DNA from: CAYONZ01 sp964405465 | GTDB lineage: Bacteria > Bdellovibrionota > Bdellovibrionia > Bdellovibrionales > JAMPXM01 | Direction: 5' to 3' | DNA length: 43,883 nucleotides | Assembly (NCBI GenBank): GCA_964405465.1 | Contig: CAYONZ010000028.1 | Location: forward strand, 1 to 43,883 | Shown here: in pieces, positions 28,097-35,817 of the stretch | Layout of the letters: each line of letters starts with the position of its first letter | Numbering within the stretch: the stretch's first letter is position 1 | Program-made: the position numbers and the translations under genes | Notes under the pieces: model-generated | Databases searched by the model: none | What the model was told of the DNA's origin: nothing | The model's input: the letters and a program-made list of their open reading frames with translations, nothing else

Positions 28097-28913
28097 GATT
28101 TTGCTTCATTGGGTTGAGCTCATGTCCGCCTGATTTTGTTTGAACATTTAAGGGCAAGTCTCTGGTCATATCTCCGGGCATATCTCCGGGCATATCTCCG
28201 GGCATATCTCCGGGCATATCTCCGGGCACAACCCATTGCTCTTTACCTTTTGAGTCGATTTGCTTGCTCACCCAGTAAAACTTTGGACCAAGATATCCAG
28301 ATGTATCTCCGTAAATTCGGATCTCCTGGCTCGCGGTCAAAATCAATCCAAAGTTCTGTCCTCGCGCTTGTTCGAAATTCTGGTACCAGGGCGTAACATC
28401 AAAGAATACACTGCCAGGGTGAATCTCGCCCTCAACTACCAAATTCAACGAACCCGCTGCAATTTGAATAGCCGAATCAAAATCACCACCAGGTGAGCGC
28501 CACATTCCGGACACTCCGCCAAAAGGAAAAGCCCGTTGCCAAGTCGCGGCTAGGGTCCAATCACGCCGTAACGCAAACGGATGAATTTTTTCTCCGCAAT
28601 CCTTCTTCTGCAAATCAGTGCAAGTGACTCGCAAGAGCAACCGAAGGGAGCTTGCATCGACTATTTTCTTTGCATCTGAAAAGCTCCCGAGTCGCAACAA
28701 GACTCTTCGACTACCAGACACAACATACTCACTTTGCAAGACCGAGTCCTCAGCATAGGGCGATTTCGTATCTTCTGAAATCAATTTTACTTCGTCGATC
28801 GACTTCATTTCATAGCGAGGAGCCACAGGGTCACTCTTGGAAACACCACAAGAGGTCAACAGCACCGTTCCAAGAGCATAAAGAATCAAAGAGCGAAAAT
28901 GTTTCGTGATCAA
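28080..28913 (-). CDS. Lipoprotein with DNRLRE-like domain and PGDM repeat tail
   Basis: A 277-aa predicted lipoprotein. With the TTG at 28913 as start (AGGG five bases upstream) the signal is ITKHFRSLILYALGTVLLTSC, a good lipobox with Cys22. The frame is open to an ATG at 29087, but the extra 58 residues would bury the signal. The middle resembles DNRLRE/CBM96-type beta-sandwiches: strands LRLLLRVTC, VFFDVTPWYQNF and NFGLILTA. The C-terminal part has five PGDM-type units encoded by a 12-bp tandem repeat, then a short basic tail. Function is unknown; envelope attachment or carbohydrate binding is only suggested by the fold resemblance. Its 3' end overlaps thrC antisense. Confidence 0.7.
   Translation of the reverse strand: MITKHFRSLILYALGTVLLTSCGVSKSDPVAPRYEMKSIDEVKLISEDTKSPYAEDSVLQSEYVVSGSRRVLLRLGSFSDAKKIVDASSLRLLLRVTCTDLQKKDCGEKIHPFALRRDWTLAATWQRAFPFGGVSGMWRSPGGDFDSAIQIAAGSLNLVVEGEIHPGSVFFDVTPWYQNFEQARGQNFGLILTASQEIRIYGDTSGYLGPKFYWVSKQIDSKGKEQWVVPGDMPGDMPGDMPGDMPGDMTRDLPLNVQTKSGGHELNPMKQNPKSPR
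28168..28227. repeat. 12-bp tandem repeat, five units
   Basis: Five exact consecutive copies of ATATCTCCGGGC lie inside the lipoprotein gene and encode repeated Pro-Gly-Asp-Met on the minus strand. Because the unit is a multiple of three, copy-number change would lengthen or shorten the tail without a frameshift. Confidence 0.95.
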
Positions 28914-29082
28914 CTTTGCCCTGAGCAAAGCCTCACCAACCAAACTTGCAAAAGAACCTTTGATAATAACTTTCGGCAACGTGAACAAGTCTCTCGCCGC
29001 ACATTTCAGAACAAAAATATGTCTTGCTGTGCTTAGGTCTTTAGGTGTTGGCATATCTGTCGTAGCTACTATTTTAAGTATT

Positions 29083-29110
29083 TCCATCTCTCTGTCTCCA
29101 TCTCTCTGGC
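29083..29110. repeat. 14-bp direct duplication upstream of the lipoprotein gene
   Basis: TCCATCTCTCTGTC (29083-29096) is followed directly by TCCATCTCTCTGGC (29097-29110), one mismatch. On the minus strand it duplicates an AGAGAGATGGA segment, including a potential ATG start. Confidence 0.6.
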
Positions 29111-29190
29111 TCCCTGCGAACTTCTGATCAAACCCTTCGAGTCACTTGATAATGAATTGCAAACTGCGAACTGGTCTCCCAAGCCTATAA

Positions 29191-30645
29191 TTAAAACTGC
29201 AGCGAAAATCTGGCTCCCACTGCCGCCTGTCCAGTACCCTCACCCAAGAGATTTCCGACATACTCAAAATTCGCGTCGCGAGTCGCGGTGATAATTTTTT
29301 TGCCAAAAACTTCGAATGAATAATTCTGATAGCTTGCGGTCAAAGTCGGGCCAACACTCACTAATTTATATCGACCAGAATCATATCCCGAAAACGCTCC
29401 TCCGTTGATGCGATAGTAGTCTGAAAGCAGAACCTGCCCATATCCCCCAAGCCGGAAGATACCAAATTTGGCTCCAACTCGAACCGTAGCATCAAAGACA
29501 GATCCATATTCATATTGATAATTTACCGATCCAATTTTTTGTTCAGCTTTACTTGGGATTGTCCACCCCAGTGTGTTCTCCAAGTAGAAGCGAGAGTCTT
29601 CTTTGCGAAGCGAAAGACCAACGGAGTATAGATCTCGTCCGTAGCGTGAATTTTTCAAGTCGTCAGAGCTCAAAGCACTGAGGTGAGCCGAAGCCCATGC
29701 TCCGACATCAAATCCACGAGCCGACCACAATCGCGCACGTCCCGATAAACCCAGTGGTCCCAAGTGATTTTGATTTTCTGTTGTCACGAACGACAATTCG
29801 ATACCTACACCGATCGGATTTTCATCAGAACCAAAAGGATACATGAAACTCTGAATCGAATGCACGCCAGAGATATTCGATTCGGACAAATCAGGATTCT
29901 GAGTAAAATAAGTATACCCATAAGAAAAAGTGGAAGGTCGTCGTATGGATGCATCCTCAGGTAATGGAGCCCGGCTCGATCCCGACGACGCGATGGCAGC
30001 TTGGTTTTCAAGTCGAAATGGCATTTGCTGTTGTGCCACTTGCTTCACTCGATCAAAAGTTGCTTCAGGAGCAGTTATCGAAAGTGTTAGAGCGGCAACT
30101 TTTTTTTCATCCTCCCGAATTGCGGCAGGAAGTGCTCGGTGCAAACCTTCATGAATTTGCAGAGCGACCAACTGGTCTTGATCCAGCTTCTCAGCCACCG
30201 GAAAAAATCGAGTTGCGGCATGGGGTTCAGCAAAAGTTCGAGCAAAAACAAGCCCCCGAAGATCTGAATGTCCAGACTCATCTTCTAGTTTGGCTTGCAC
30301 ATCTCGCTTTGCTCTATAAAAAACCGTGCGTTCAACTTCAGGAATCAAAAATCCGAGGCCTTCTATTCCATCAACATTAAGTTTTTTTAGTTTCTCGATA
30401 GCGACCCGACGCGCATCTTGCAGCGGACCTGATTCAACTCTTTCGAATCCCTCGAGGTCGGATCCGTCATCACCGTTGCCAACTTTGGTGACGGTGGCTT
30501 CGGCGACTGTCCCGAACTGCGGCACACAAATTAGCCCCATGCCCATCATCAAAGAGATCAAAAGCAAAATAAATTTTGTAGAGCTTCTCGAAAAAATCGA
30601 GGATGACAACAATATCGAAAATCGATTCACCTGATTAACTGTCAT
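29191..30645 (-). CDS. Exported protein with HExxH motif and C-terminal beta-barrel
   Basis: A 484-aa protein. A long N-terminal signal has its hydrophobic core at about residues 24-44 and likely cleavage near VAEA. The periplasmic part contains LVALQIHEGLHRALP: a zinc-protease-like HEGLH (H165, E166, H169), followed by acidic REDE nine residues on, as a gluzincin third ligand could be. From about residue 245 to the end there are alternating beta-strands, polar turns and a terminal Phe (ARFSLQF), which indicates an outer-membrane barrel. ATG 30645 is chosen because AAAGGTGAG precedes it; it overlaps the end of the upstream regulator gene by 11 bp. I do not recognise a named family, and protease activity is unproven. 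Confidence 0.75.
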   Translation of the reverse strand: MTVNQVNRFSILLSSSIFSRSSTKFILLLISLMMGMGLICVPQFGTVAEATVTKVGNGDDGSDLEGFERVESGPLQDARRVAIEKLKKLNVDGIEGLGFLIPEVERTVFYRAKRDVQAKLEDESGHSDLRGLVFARTFAEPHAATRFFPVAEKLDQDQLVALQIHEGLHRALPAAIREDEKKVAALTLSITAPEATFDRVKQVAQQQMPFRLENQAAIASSGSSRAPLPEDASIRRPSTFSYGYTYFTQNPDLSESNISGVHSIQSFMYPFGSDENPIGVGIELSFVTTENQNHLGPLGLSGRARLWSARGFDVGAWASAHLSALSSDDLKNSRYGRDLYSVGLSLRKEDSRFYLENTLGWTIPSKAEQKIGSVNYQYEYGSVFDATVRVGAKFGIFRLGGYGQVLLSDYYRINGGAFSGYDSGRYKLVSVGPTLTASYQNYSFEVFGKKIITATRDANFEYVGNLLGEGTGQAAVGARFSLQF

Positions 30646-31438
30646 AACTCTCACCTTTCGTCATTCGAAAGAACGATACTTCCAGTTGATATACTTCTTT
30701 ACCTTTTTTTGTTTTTGCATATTTGGCAACCATTTGATCTTGAAACTCTTGTATGTCCTTCCGCATTGATTCAAGATCTTCCGGATCGATCGCCATGCCA
30801 AGCCCACTGATCTCGCGCTCCTCCAGCTTCTGCAAATCTAACGCTTCAATCGCCTTCTTGAGAATTTCACGATGATAGTTTTTTATCGCGCCACTTGGAA
30901 TTCCAGATGGTGCAAAAACATATTCTTTATCGATCACACGCCTTCCGTTTTGCACCTTTACCAAACCAACACGTTCGAGGCGTTGCAAAGAGACATGTAC
31001 CATAGAGGCCTGGATACCCAGCCTTTTTGCAATCCACTTCTCATCAAATCGAAAATCCTGGCAGTCGGCGAGGTTCAAAATAGCAAAGCACGACCAATCA
31101 GACACCATCTCAAAAACTTCGAGACTCATCTCTTGTTTCTCAAGACCCAGGTGAACATCGGCGATCATACCTTCTGCACCAAGTGCCTGGCTTTTTTCAA
31201 GCTGAGTCAAATGCAAAAGATGTTTGGTTTCGGTGGTATTGAAACCCAAGGACTTGGCGACCTTTAGCGCCGACTTCAAACTCAATGATCTTCGCCCACG
31301 CAGAACTTCGGAGAGTTCGCCGGCACTCATCCCAAGATTTCGGGCAAATGCTCTTTGGGAGTATCGCGAGTTGAGGCGCTGTCGCCGGTTGAGTTCTTCG
31401 ACTAATAAGTTTCGGTAGGAGTTTGTTTTTAGTATCAT
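30635..31438 (-). CDS. TIGR02147 family regulator (HTH plus DUF4423)
   Basis: A 267-aa DNA-binding protein of the TIGR02147 family, which is expanded in Bdellovibrio and Fibrobacter. The N-terminal Cro-like helix-turn-helix is SQRAFARNLGMSAGELSEVL (about residues 27-46), followed by GRRSLSLKSALKVAKSLGF. The rest is the alpha-helical DUF4423-like domain with a second winged-helix-like part (LGIQASMVHVSLQRLERVGLVKV). These genes often sit beside envelope proteins, and here the 3' end overlaps the barrel gene by 11 bp, so control of that gene or co-expression with it is likely (inference). ATG 31438 has a weak ribosome-binding site. Confidence 0.9.
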   Translation of the reverse strand: MILKTNSYRNLLVEELNRRQRLNSRYSQRAFARNLGMSAGELSEVLRGRRSLSLKSALKVAKSLGFNTTETKHLLHLTQLEKSQALGAEGMIADVHLGLEKQEMSLEVFEMVSDWSCFAILNLADCQDFRFDEKWIAKRLGIQASMVHVSLQRLERVGLVKVQNGRRVIDKEYVFAPSGIPSGAIKNYHREILKKAIEALDLQKLEEREISGLGMAIDPEDLESMRKDIQEFQDQMVAKYAKTKKGKEVYQLEVSFFRMTKGESYDS

Positions 31439-31616
31439 GCTTTTAAGTTCGACGGAGAGAATTGATTAATCAAGCAGGTTTGGATCGAAGTGATCCAAAA
31501 ATGGTTTACATGTTCCTAAATCAAATAAAACGATCCTGAGGCAGATCAATATAGTCTAAAGCCCTGTTATTTCTATATTTTCTCTCGACTCGCCTCACCT
31601 AGCTGTTAAATCAAAA

Positions 31617-31643
31617 ATAGTACCTTGCAATGCAAGGTACTAT
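31617..31643. promoter_or_regulatory. Perfect palindrome, probable PadR operator
   Basis: The 13-bp arms ATAGTACCTTGCA (31617-31629) and TGCAAGGTACTAT (31631-31643) are exact inverted repeats around one A. It lies 98 bp before the padR-like start and overlaps the predicted -35. Autorepression by the PadR protein is inferred from position and symmetry. Confidence 0.7.
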
Positions 31644-31655
31644 CTACTATATAAT
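31625..31655 (+). promoter_or_regulatory. Predicted promoter of the padR operon
   Basis: A perfect -10 TATAAT lies at 31650-31655. TTGCAA at 31625-31630 is the best -35, with a long 19-bp spacer, and lies inside the palindrome. The remaining intergenic region (31439-31616) shows no other feature. Confidence 0.6.
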
Positions 31656-31741
31656 AGTGAAGGCACCCGGTTTCTTAGAAGTGTTTCATCCGAAAACCTG
31701 CCAGGATTTTAGGATGTGTTGTGTGCCGAAAGAGAGATCTA

Positions 31742-32056
31742 ATGAATTCACAATTTAATAAGGGTGTCGTTGAGCTCTGCGTACTTGCTCTTGTCAAAGA
31801 ACGTGATCGCTATGGCTATGAGCTCGTTGAGTTGATTTCAAAAAAAATTGAGATCTCCGAAGGCACGATCTATCCGATTTTGCGACGACTCACCCAAGAA
31901 GAATTTTTTGACACCTATCTTGCCGAGTCCAGCGAGGGGCCGCCACGAAAATATTATCGCATCACCAACAAAGGTCGAACCCACTGCCAAGAATCAATCA
32001 AAGAATGGAATCGCTTCAACAAAAGTGTAAATGAAATTTTAAAAGAAAATACTTAA
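31742..32056 (+). CDS. PadR-family transcriptional regulator
   Basis: A 104-aa winged-helix repressor of the PadR-s2 type. The family core is clear: GVVELCVLALVKERDRYGYELVELI, then the recognition helix SEGTIYPILRRLTQEE and the wing PPRKYYRITNKGR. Such proteins usually repress their own operon in response to a small ligand or envelope stress. ATG 31742 is preferred (AAAGAGAG upstream); a GTG at 31721 would add seven residues. Downstream are HAAS and DUF4097 genes, an arrangement well known from Firmicutes. Confidence 0.93.
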   Translation: MNSQFNKGVVELCVLALVKERDRYGYELVELISKKIEISEGTIYPILRRLTQEEFFDTYLAESSEGPPRKYYRITNKGRTHCQESIKEWNRFNKSVNEILKENT

Positions 32057-32095
32057 CCCAATCAAGACTACCAAGCTTCTTGAAGGAGAACAAAA

Positions 32096-32728
32096 ATGAA
32101 ACGTACAGAGTTTATTCAAAAACTCAGAGCTGAACTCTCTGGCCTTGCTCCTGCCGAGATTGAAGATATTATTCGCGATCAAAATGAGCTCATCGATTGC
32201 GGTCTCGAAAAAGGACGAGTCGAAGAAGAAATCATTGCAAGTCTCGGTGATCCAAAACTGCTTGCAAAAAGTCTGAAGTCACAAAGTCTTATCGTAAAAG
32301 CCGAAGGTCCGCTACCACTGCCAGAAAAGCTTGTGGTCTTTTGCAAAATGTTTTTTACACTGTTGGTGCTTACGCCGTTTAACATGATTTTTCTCGCTGT
32401 ACCACTTGCCATAGGCTCAGCCATTTGGGTGGCTGGATGGGCAGTTTCAGTTTCGCTGATCATTTCAGGTATTACAGTTTTGTTTGCTGGATTCGGTGTT
32501 GGTGCGGTGACTTTCGTTCCTACCGTACTCTCGTCACTTCCCCTTGCTGGTTTCGCACTTGCTGGAACAGGAGCCGTGGTTTTTGCTGGTGCAGGAATTT
32601 TATTTATGGGAGCCGCATCGAGCATAGTGATGTTGGGCTTAACCATTGCAACGTTTAAGCTCCTGACAAAATACTTTAAATGGAATTTAGAATTGGTCAC
32701 AGCTGCACAAAAAAAGAACGCACTTTAG
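32096..32728 (+). CDS. HAAS-domain (DUF1700-like) membrane protein
   Basis: A 210-aa protein with an N-terminal HAAS domain (MKRTEFIQKLRAELSGLAP through EEEIIASLGDPKLLAKSL, residues 1-61). About four hydrophobic helices occupy residues 80-195, rich in Gly and Ala. HAAS domains are small helical modules found next to PadR regulators and are thought to link the regulator to membrane signalling. ATG 32096 has AAGGAG upstream. It lies 39 bp after padR and 14 bp before the DUF4097 gene, so it is one operon. Confidence 0.9.
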   Translation: MKRTEFIQKLRAELSGLAPAEIEDIIRDQNELIDCGLEKGRVEEEIIASLGDPKLLAKSLKSQSLIVKAEGPLPLPEKLVVFCKMFFTLLVLTPFNMIFLAVPLAIGSAIWVAGWAVSVSLIISGITVLFAGFGVGAVTFVPTVLSSLPLAGFALAGTGAVVFAGAGILFMGAASSIVMLGLTIATFKLLTKYFKWNLELVTAAQKKNAL

Positions 32729-32742
32729 ATTGGAGACGCTAT

Positions 32743-33621
32743 ATGAACAGAAATATTTTAATAAAACTATTCGCTTTCTTTTCGGTTGCCAGCCTCATTT
32801 GCTTTTCAATGGCTACGTTTTTAGGTAAAACTTCAGGTCTAGATCAAGGAAAGACTTGGGAAAAAGTCATCGACCTCGCAGCAAATAACCCGAAATCACT
32901 GCCACACAACATAGAGTATCACCAAAGCTTTGCCAAAAAAACTGAGCTTTCAATTAAAACTATTTCTTCTGATGTAGAGATCGCTACATCGGACGATGAT
33001 CAAATGCACATCGATTTAGTTGGTGCCTATCCACAAGTTGACGCCAAAAACCGAGCATCGATTGAAAAACAAATTCTTGGCCTTCGCGACGAAGGCGGCT
33101 CTCTTTCTCTTGACCTCGGAGAATCACCGGCCCATCTTCAAATCAATAATCTCGATTACCATTTTTCTCAGCTCAAAGTCAGCGTGCCGGCAAATACTAT
33201 TGTCAAAATCGAAAGCACTTCGGGAGATATTAAACTTGATATCACCAGACTTAAAGAGCTCACGATCAATTCCATTTCGGGCAATCAAAATATTTCGGGA
33301 TGGATCGAGCAAGGAGTCTTGAAATCTGTAAGTGGTGATATTCTGTTCAACGCCAAAGCTGGCTCAACTCACGCCATTGGTGAACTCAAAAATTTATCTA
33401 TCGAAACCACCTCTGGAGAGGTCAAACTTTTGGGCCACGACCTCTCCTCTCTTGAAATTAAGATGCAAACTCTGAGTGGCGAAATCACCTCAGACCATGC
33501 GAATACCTCCGAGCAAAGCGGGGGCCACAGAGGCCAGCCCAAAAGGGCTTCTCAGAATTTTGAAAAAGGCCTGATTGAAGTCAAAACCATTAGCGGAGAC
33601 ATTCAAGTTCAGAGCAATTAG
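32743..33621 (+). CDS. DUF4097 beta-strand repeat protein, exported or anchored
   Basis: A 292-aa protein with an N-terminal hydrophobic segment (LIKLFAFFSVASLICFSMA), either a signal or an anchor. The body is a right-handed beta-helix-like DUF4097/DUF4098 repeat: recurring units such as KTISSDVEIATSDD, IESTSGDIKLDIT, LKSVSGDILFNAK, IETTSGEVKLLG and VKTISGDIQVQSN, each with the (S)(S/T)SG(D/E) turn. The family is the usual third member of PadR-HAAS operons; its biochemical role is not established. ATG 32743 has GGAG 7 bases upstream. A fold-back repeat begins right after the stop. Confidence 0.9.
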   Translation: MNRNILIKLFAFFSVASLICFSMATFLGKTSGLDQGKTWEKVIDLAANNPKSLPHNIEYHQSFAKKTELSIKTISSDVEIATSDDDQMHIDLVGAYPQVDAKNRASIEKQILGLRDEGGSLSLDLGESPAHLQINNLDYHFSQLKVSVPANTIVKIESTSGDIKLDITRLKELTINSISGNQNISGWIEQGVLKSVSGDILFNAKAGSTHAIGELKNLSIETTSGEVKLLGHDLSSLEIKMQTLSGEITSDHANTSEQSGGHRGQPKRASQNFEKGLIEVKTISGDIQVQSN

Positions 33622-33668
33622 GGTGTGTCCTCATTAGATCGAACGTAACCGACAAATGAGAACACACT
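33622..33668. repeat. Fold-back element (dispersed inverted-repeat family, copy 3)
   Basis: GTGTGTCCTCATT (33623-33635) is matched, with one mismatch, by the inverted AATGAGAACACAC (33655-33667), separated by 19 bases. It starts directly after the DUF4097 stop codon. No T-run follows, so it is not a standard terminator. Confidence 0.75.
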
Positions 33669-33832
33669 ATTAAATACCGGCAAGAGCTAGTCTTTAGCCT
33701 CGCGGCACAATCCGATTTTAATGAGCGCAAGTTGTGTCGCATGCGATTTCAGTTTATCCTTAATTTGCAAATAACTATTGTGGGCCGTCTGTCACTGAAC
33801 GACTGAGATGCTCCAACCTGAGAGGACGCGAG

Positions 33833-34435
33833 ATGATCATTTCAAATGAAAAAGCAGAAAAAGAAAAGCCAGAGAAAAATACAGTGTCGGAGGAGAAAGA
33901 GCTTTTTGAATCAAGAGTCGTATTGATTAGCGCTCCGGTAAACGCAAAGCTTGCACATGTTGTGAATTCAAAACTTATTGCGATGGAACGCGCTGATGCC
34001 AAGGCACCCATTTACTTGTTCATCAACAGCCCCGGAGGCGAGGTCCACTCTGGTTTTTCAATATTTGATACTGCGAAGTTTATTTCATGCCCTGTTGTAA
34101 CAGTTGTAACAGGTCTGGCAGCAAGCATGGGCTCCATCATTGCACTCTGTGCTCCAATTGAAAGAAGATTTGCATTTCCAAATGCAAAGTTTCTAGTTCA
34201 CCAACCGTCGGTGCATGGGGGGCTAGGTGGCTCTGTGTCTGATATTGAAATTCATGCTAAAGACTTGATTGAAACAAAAAACCACATCATCGATCTCTAT
34301 GCTCGCGAGACAAAGCAAGCCTCTGATGAAGTCAAAAAAGCGCTGGAGCGCGACACTTGGCTTTCTCCGCAAGCGGCAAAAGAGTTTGGCCTGATTAGCA
34401 AAATCATTTCTCAAAGAGAAGAACTCAAGTTCTAG
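33833..34435 (+). CDS. ClpP-like serine peptidase
   Basis: A 200-aa member of the ClpP family. The catalytic triad is complete: S98 in GLAASMGS, H123 in FLVHQPS and D174 in ERDTWLSP. The oxyanion stretch FINSPGGEVHSGFSIFDT is present. The first 25 residues are a highly charged Lys/Glu extension not seen in standard ClpP. There is no tig or clpX neighbour, which suggests a paralogue of the housekeeping gene rather than clpP itself. Whether it assembles with a Clp ATPase is unknown. ATG 33833 has AGAGGA 6-7 bases upstream. A hairpin follows the stop. Confidence 0.88.
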   Translation: MIISNEKAEKEKPEKNTVSEEKELFESRVVLISAPVNAKLAHVVNSKLIAMERADAKAPIYLFINSPGGEVHSGFSIFDTAKFISCPVVTVVTGLAASMGSIIALCAPIERRFAFPNAKFLVHQPSVHGGLGGSVSDIEIHAKDLIETKNHIIDLYARETKQASDEVKKALERDTWLSPQAAKEFGLISKIISQREELKF

Positions 34436-34447
34436 AGAGAAACTCTT

Positions 34448-34468
34448 GGAGCCCAATCTCTGGGCTCC
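34448..34468 (+). terminator. Hairpin after the clpP-like gene
   Basis: A perfect 8-bp stem, GGAGCCCA (34448-34455) with TGGGCTCC (34461-34468), has a loop of ATCTC. Only a weak T/A stretch follows, so it may be a terminator or an mRNA-end stabiliser. Confidence 0.55.
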
Positions 34469-34561
34469 ACATTCTTAAAACTCACCTCGAAAGCCCAACC
34501 GAACTGATTCCGTGCGGTGTGTGGGCGATGCAAATAGGTCTCACAATTTTGTACTGCTATT

Positions 34562-35500
34562 TTATTGGATCATGGCTTTAGAGATGGCTTCAATTTGGCG
34601 ATCGGTTAATCCCGAAAGACTTCCCATACCACCTTTGTTGGTTGCAATCGCAGCTTTAATTGTGCTGACCGAAGCATTTGGATGATTTGAAGGGGCTGCT
34701 CCATGGCATCCCATACAGTTCGTAGAATACTCTGTGCTCGGACTGTAGACCATCACATAGATCTGCGCCATGGTGAGTTTGTCATAGAACACTTTGGTCG
34801 CGACACCATCAGCAGCTGCAGAAACCAAACAAGTCGCCGAACCACCAGCGGCAATCGAAGCTGTGCTATCGCAGTTTCCACCAGTGAGTAAGCCAAGCTG
34901 GTGGGCCACAGAATCATTATTGGTGACCTTCAAATTTTCACCTACGATCAATTCGAGTTTCGTTATCGCAGAATTCCAGCTCGCATTGCCTGTTCCAGCT
35001 GGAATATTTAAACTGATTGTGATTCCTCCACCACTCCCGCTTCCGCCGCCAGAAGGAGTCCCCTGAGAGCTAATGGGAACTGTAAATTCAGCCGGACCAT
35101 AGTAGGTATTTCCTGTTCCGGCAGTTAAATGTACAACTAGTGTACCAGCCCGCGAACAACGCACGACAAATTGTGAACTCGTCGAACCACTTCGTGAAAG
35201 ACACCCTCCAGTGGCACCATTGAAATCGAGTGTCCAAGCATAAATGGTGCTAGCAGTAGCGCCATCCAGATGCGCTGAAAAGGTAATGTCTTGACCATCA
35301 ACATTAGTCCCCGAGGTATCGTTGGCGATATACAGCGGAAGAAAATCATATCCCATTGAAGATCCCGATTGGCTTGCTGGCCCTACCCCACGAAATCCTG
35401 GAGCACAGTTTTGAAATCCAAGAACCATCACGAGAGCCAAGGCACTCGCAAATCCAAAAAATTTTTCTTTCTGAAAACTGGGGTTCCGATTTGCTGCCAT
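34562..35500 (-). CDS. Putative lipoprotein with C-terminal CxxCH heme-binding motif
   Basis: A 312-aa exported protein. The hydrophobic segment FASALALVMVLGFQNC ends in FQNC (Cys32), an atypical lipobox in which Asn precedes the Cys. The middle (residues 50-155) looks like an Ig/PKD-type beta-sandwich with two Cys (TGGCLSRSG, FVVRCSRAG). A Gly/Ser linker follows, then a domain with a disulfide-like pair, and at the end a mini c-type cytochrome: NCMGCHGAAP with TDRQIEAISKAMI. A plausible Met ligand would be in KGGMGSLSG. It lies 15 bp after the 99-aa gene and may be the last gene of the motor operon; its own ribosome-binding site is GGAG. The combination suggests redox sensing or electron transfer at the envelope, not proven. 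Confidence 0.72.
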   Translation of the reverse strand: MAANRNPSFQKEKFFGFASALALVMVLGFQNCAPGFRGVGPASQSGSSMGYDFLPLYIANDTSGTNVDGQDITFSAHLDGATASTIYAWTLDFNGATGGCLSRSGSTSSQFVVRCSRAGTLVVHLTAGTGNTYYGPAEFTVPISSQGTPSGGGSGSGGGITISLNIPAGTGNASWNSAITKLELIVGENLKVTNNDSVAHQLGLLTGGNCDSTASIAAGGSATCLVSAAADGVATKVFYDKLTMAQIYVMVYSPSTEYSTNCMGCHGAAPSNHPNASVSTIKAAIATNKGGMGSLSGLTDRQIEAISKAMIQ

Positions 35501-35515
35501 CTCAAGCTCCGTCGG

Positions 35516-35815
35516 TTAAAAAAATCTCTCATGACCCACGTCATATCTCGCTCTTGGTCCAGTACTTATCGGATGTCGTGTAATTTGGAACAGATCTAAA
35601 AGTTCGACACTTTCTTGTGATCGAATGCAAACATAATGAAATTGAGGCCCCAACTGTTTCATATTGAGACCATCGAGACAGGCGAGCATCTGTTCTAAGG
35701 TGATTTCATTAAAGCATGTCCTCAATTGGTCGGACGCCATATTAGAATGCCAATTTAAACTGATGTCTATGTTCAGACTCTCAATTTCAAATTGCGACAA
35801 ACCTTTATCGGTCAT
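35516..35815 (-). CDS. Small protein of unknown function, coupled to the FHA gene
   Basis: A 99-aa protein whose ATG (35815) lies two bases after the FHA gene's TAG; a GTG at 35818 overlaps that stop by one base. There is no separate Shine-Dalgarno, so reinitiation is likely. It has no signal peptide or membrane helix and contains two or three Cys. The predicted structure is mixed, with a helix near ITLEQMLACLDGL and a C-terminal part VELLDLFQITRHP. I recognise no family. Codons 27-34 coincide with one arm of the dispersed repeat family, so the N-terminal part may be recently altered. Its reality rests on position and the 99-codon open frame. Confidence 0.55.
   Translation of the reverse strand: MTDKGLSQFEIESLNIDISLNWHSNMASDQLRTCFNEITLEQMLACLDGLNMKQLGPQFHYVCIRSQESVELLDLFQITRHPISTGPRARYDVGHERFF
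35714..35738. repeat. Single arm of the dispersed repeat family, inside a small ORF
   Basis: ATGTCCTCAATTGGTCGGAC (within 35714-35738) is nearly identical to the right arm of the element at 8193-8347 (about 20 of 22 bases). No inverted partner is seen nearby. Confidence 0.5.
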
Positions 35816-35817
35816 CA

